From Ministeria vibrans ATCC 50519 (lineage: Eukaryota; Opisthokonta; Filasterea): DNA of 64,000 nt. The stretch is from contig CALSCP010000883.1 in the NCBI GenBank assembly GCA_943704425.1, positions 62,001 to 126,000 on the forward strand, given 5' to 3'. Both the position numbers and the translations under genes were made by a program. The notes under the pieces are model-generated. The model worked only from the letters and a program-made list of their open reading frames with translations, had not been told where the DNA came from and did not search any database. Shown here in pieces: positions 63,450-64,000 of the stretch (position 1 is its first letter; every line of letters begins with the position of its first letter).

Positions 63450-64000
63450 NNNNNNNNNNNNNNNNNNNNNNNNNNNNNNNNNNNNNNNNNNNNNNNNNNN
63501 NNNNNNNNNNNNNNNNNNNNNNNNNNNNNNNNNNNNNNNNNNNNNNNNNNNNNNNNNNNNNNNNNNNNNNNNNNNNNNNNNNNNNNNNNNNNNNNNNNNN
63601 NNNNNNNNNNNNNNNNNNNNNNNNNNNNNNNNNNNNNNNNNNNNNNNNNNNNNNNNNNNNNNNNNNNNNNNNNNNNNNNNNNNNNNNNNNNNNNNNNNNN
63701 NNNNNNNNNNNNNNNNNNNNNNNNNNNNNNNNNNNNNNNNNNNNNNNNNNNNNNNNNNNNNNNNNNNNNNNNNNNNNNNNNNNNNNNNNNNNNNNNNNNN
63801 NNNNNNNNNNNNNNNNNNNNNNNNNNNNNNNNNNNNNNNNNNNNNNNNNNNNNNNNNNNNNNNNNNNNNNNNNNNNNNNNNNNNNNNNNNNNNNNNNNNN
63901 NNNNNNNNNNNNNNNNNNNNNNNNNNNNNNNNNNNNNNNNNNNNNNNNNNNNNNNNNNNNNNNNNNNNNNNNNNNNNNNNNNNNNNNNNNNNNNNNNNNN
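63450..64000. other. Assembly gap (N run)
   Basis: 551 N bases follow directly after the CT-rich array, which probably caused the gap. Downstream dynein heavy chain exons are hidden here or beyond the window. Confidence 0.99.

Overview
The window is nuclear DNA of a flagellated, unicellular-type eukaryote. Nearly every gene is split by short GT-AG introns (mostly 60-90 nt, sometimes expanded by microsatellites). Coding DNA is GC-rich at third positions, while spacers and introns are AT-rich or made of (CT)n, (GT)n and (AAT)n. The last gene starts like an outer-arm dynein heavy chain, so the organism should build a motile flagellum. Animal-type extracellular modules (AMOP, TSP1, fibrinogen-like, F5/8C-like, WSC, a vitellogenin-type head) and an animal-like chitin deacetylase suggest a lineage on the opisthokont side, such as a choanoflagellate or apusomonad-like flagellate. 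I cannot assign it to a genus.

I rebuilt 21 protein genes by following splice sites and reading phase; almost all junctions keep frame. In order: UVRAG (+, 5' end missing); a secreted FG-GAP/TSP1/Vps62-repeat protein (-); a giant ~5,700-residue type I membrane protein with a large-lipid-transfer-protein head (+, 18 kb); a PhoD-type phosphatase (-); a membrane-anchored sulfite oxidase-rhodanese fusion (-); a TM9SF protein (+); ABHD18 (-); a small one-TM protein (+); a cysteine-rich type I membrane protein (+); a proline-rich PH-domain protein (+); a double-cystatin membrane protein (+); an orphan with an FN3-like N-terminus (+); a TMEM33-like protein (+); a DUF3128 protein (-); a chitin deacetylase (-); ALG8 (+); a small coiled-coil protein (-); ELP1 (-); a MUL1-like RING ligase (+); a tetraspanin (-); and the 5' end of an axonemal dynein heavy chain (+), cut by a run of N.

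The genes do not form one pathway. Housekeeping genes (UVRAG for Vps34 complex II, ALG8 for N-glycan assembly, ELP1 for tRNA wobble modification, MUL1, TM9SF, TMEM33) are mixed with genes for the cell surface and secreted space. Packing is tight: divergent start codons lie about 95-150 bp apart and convergent stops 74-95 bp apart at several places. Four longer spacers (about 33-34.5, 41-42.5, 45-46.9 and 47.7-48.2 kb) hold no gene I can support. They do hold a 5' half of a tRNA-Arg, a likely decayed retroelement RNase H fragment and a short GC-rich island.

The most unusual item is the giant gene at 5827-23864. Its intron-rich 5' third encodes a vitellogenin/MTP-like N-terminal module and an AMOP domain. 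A single 12.9 kb exon then encodes about 20 extracellular beta-sandwich repeats, interrupted by a fibrinogen-like/F5-8C-like/WSC cassette, and a transmembrane helix with a cytoplasmic tail.
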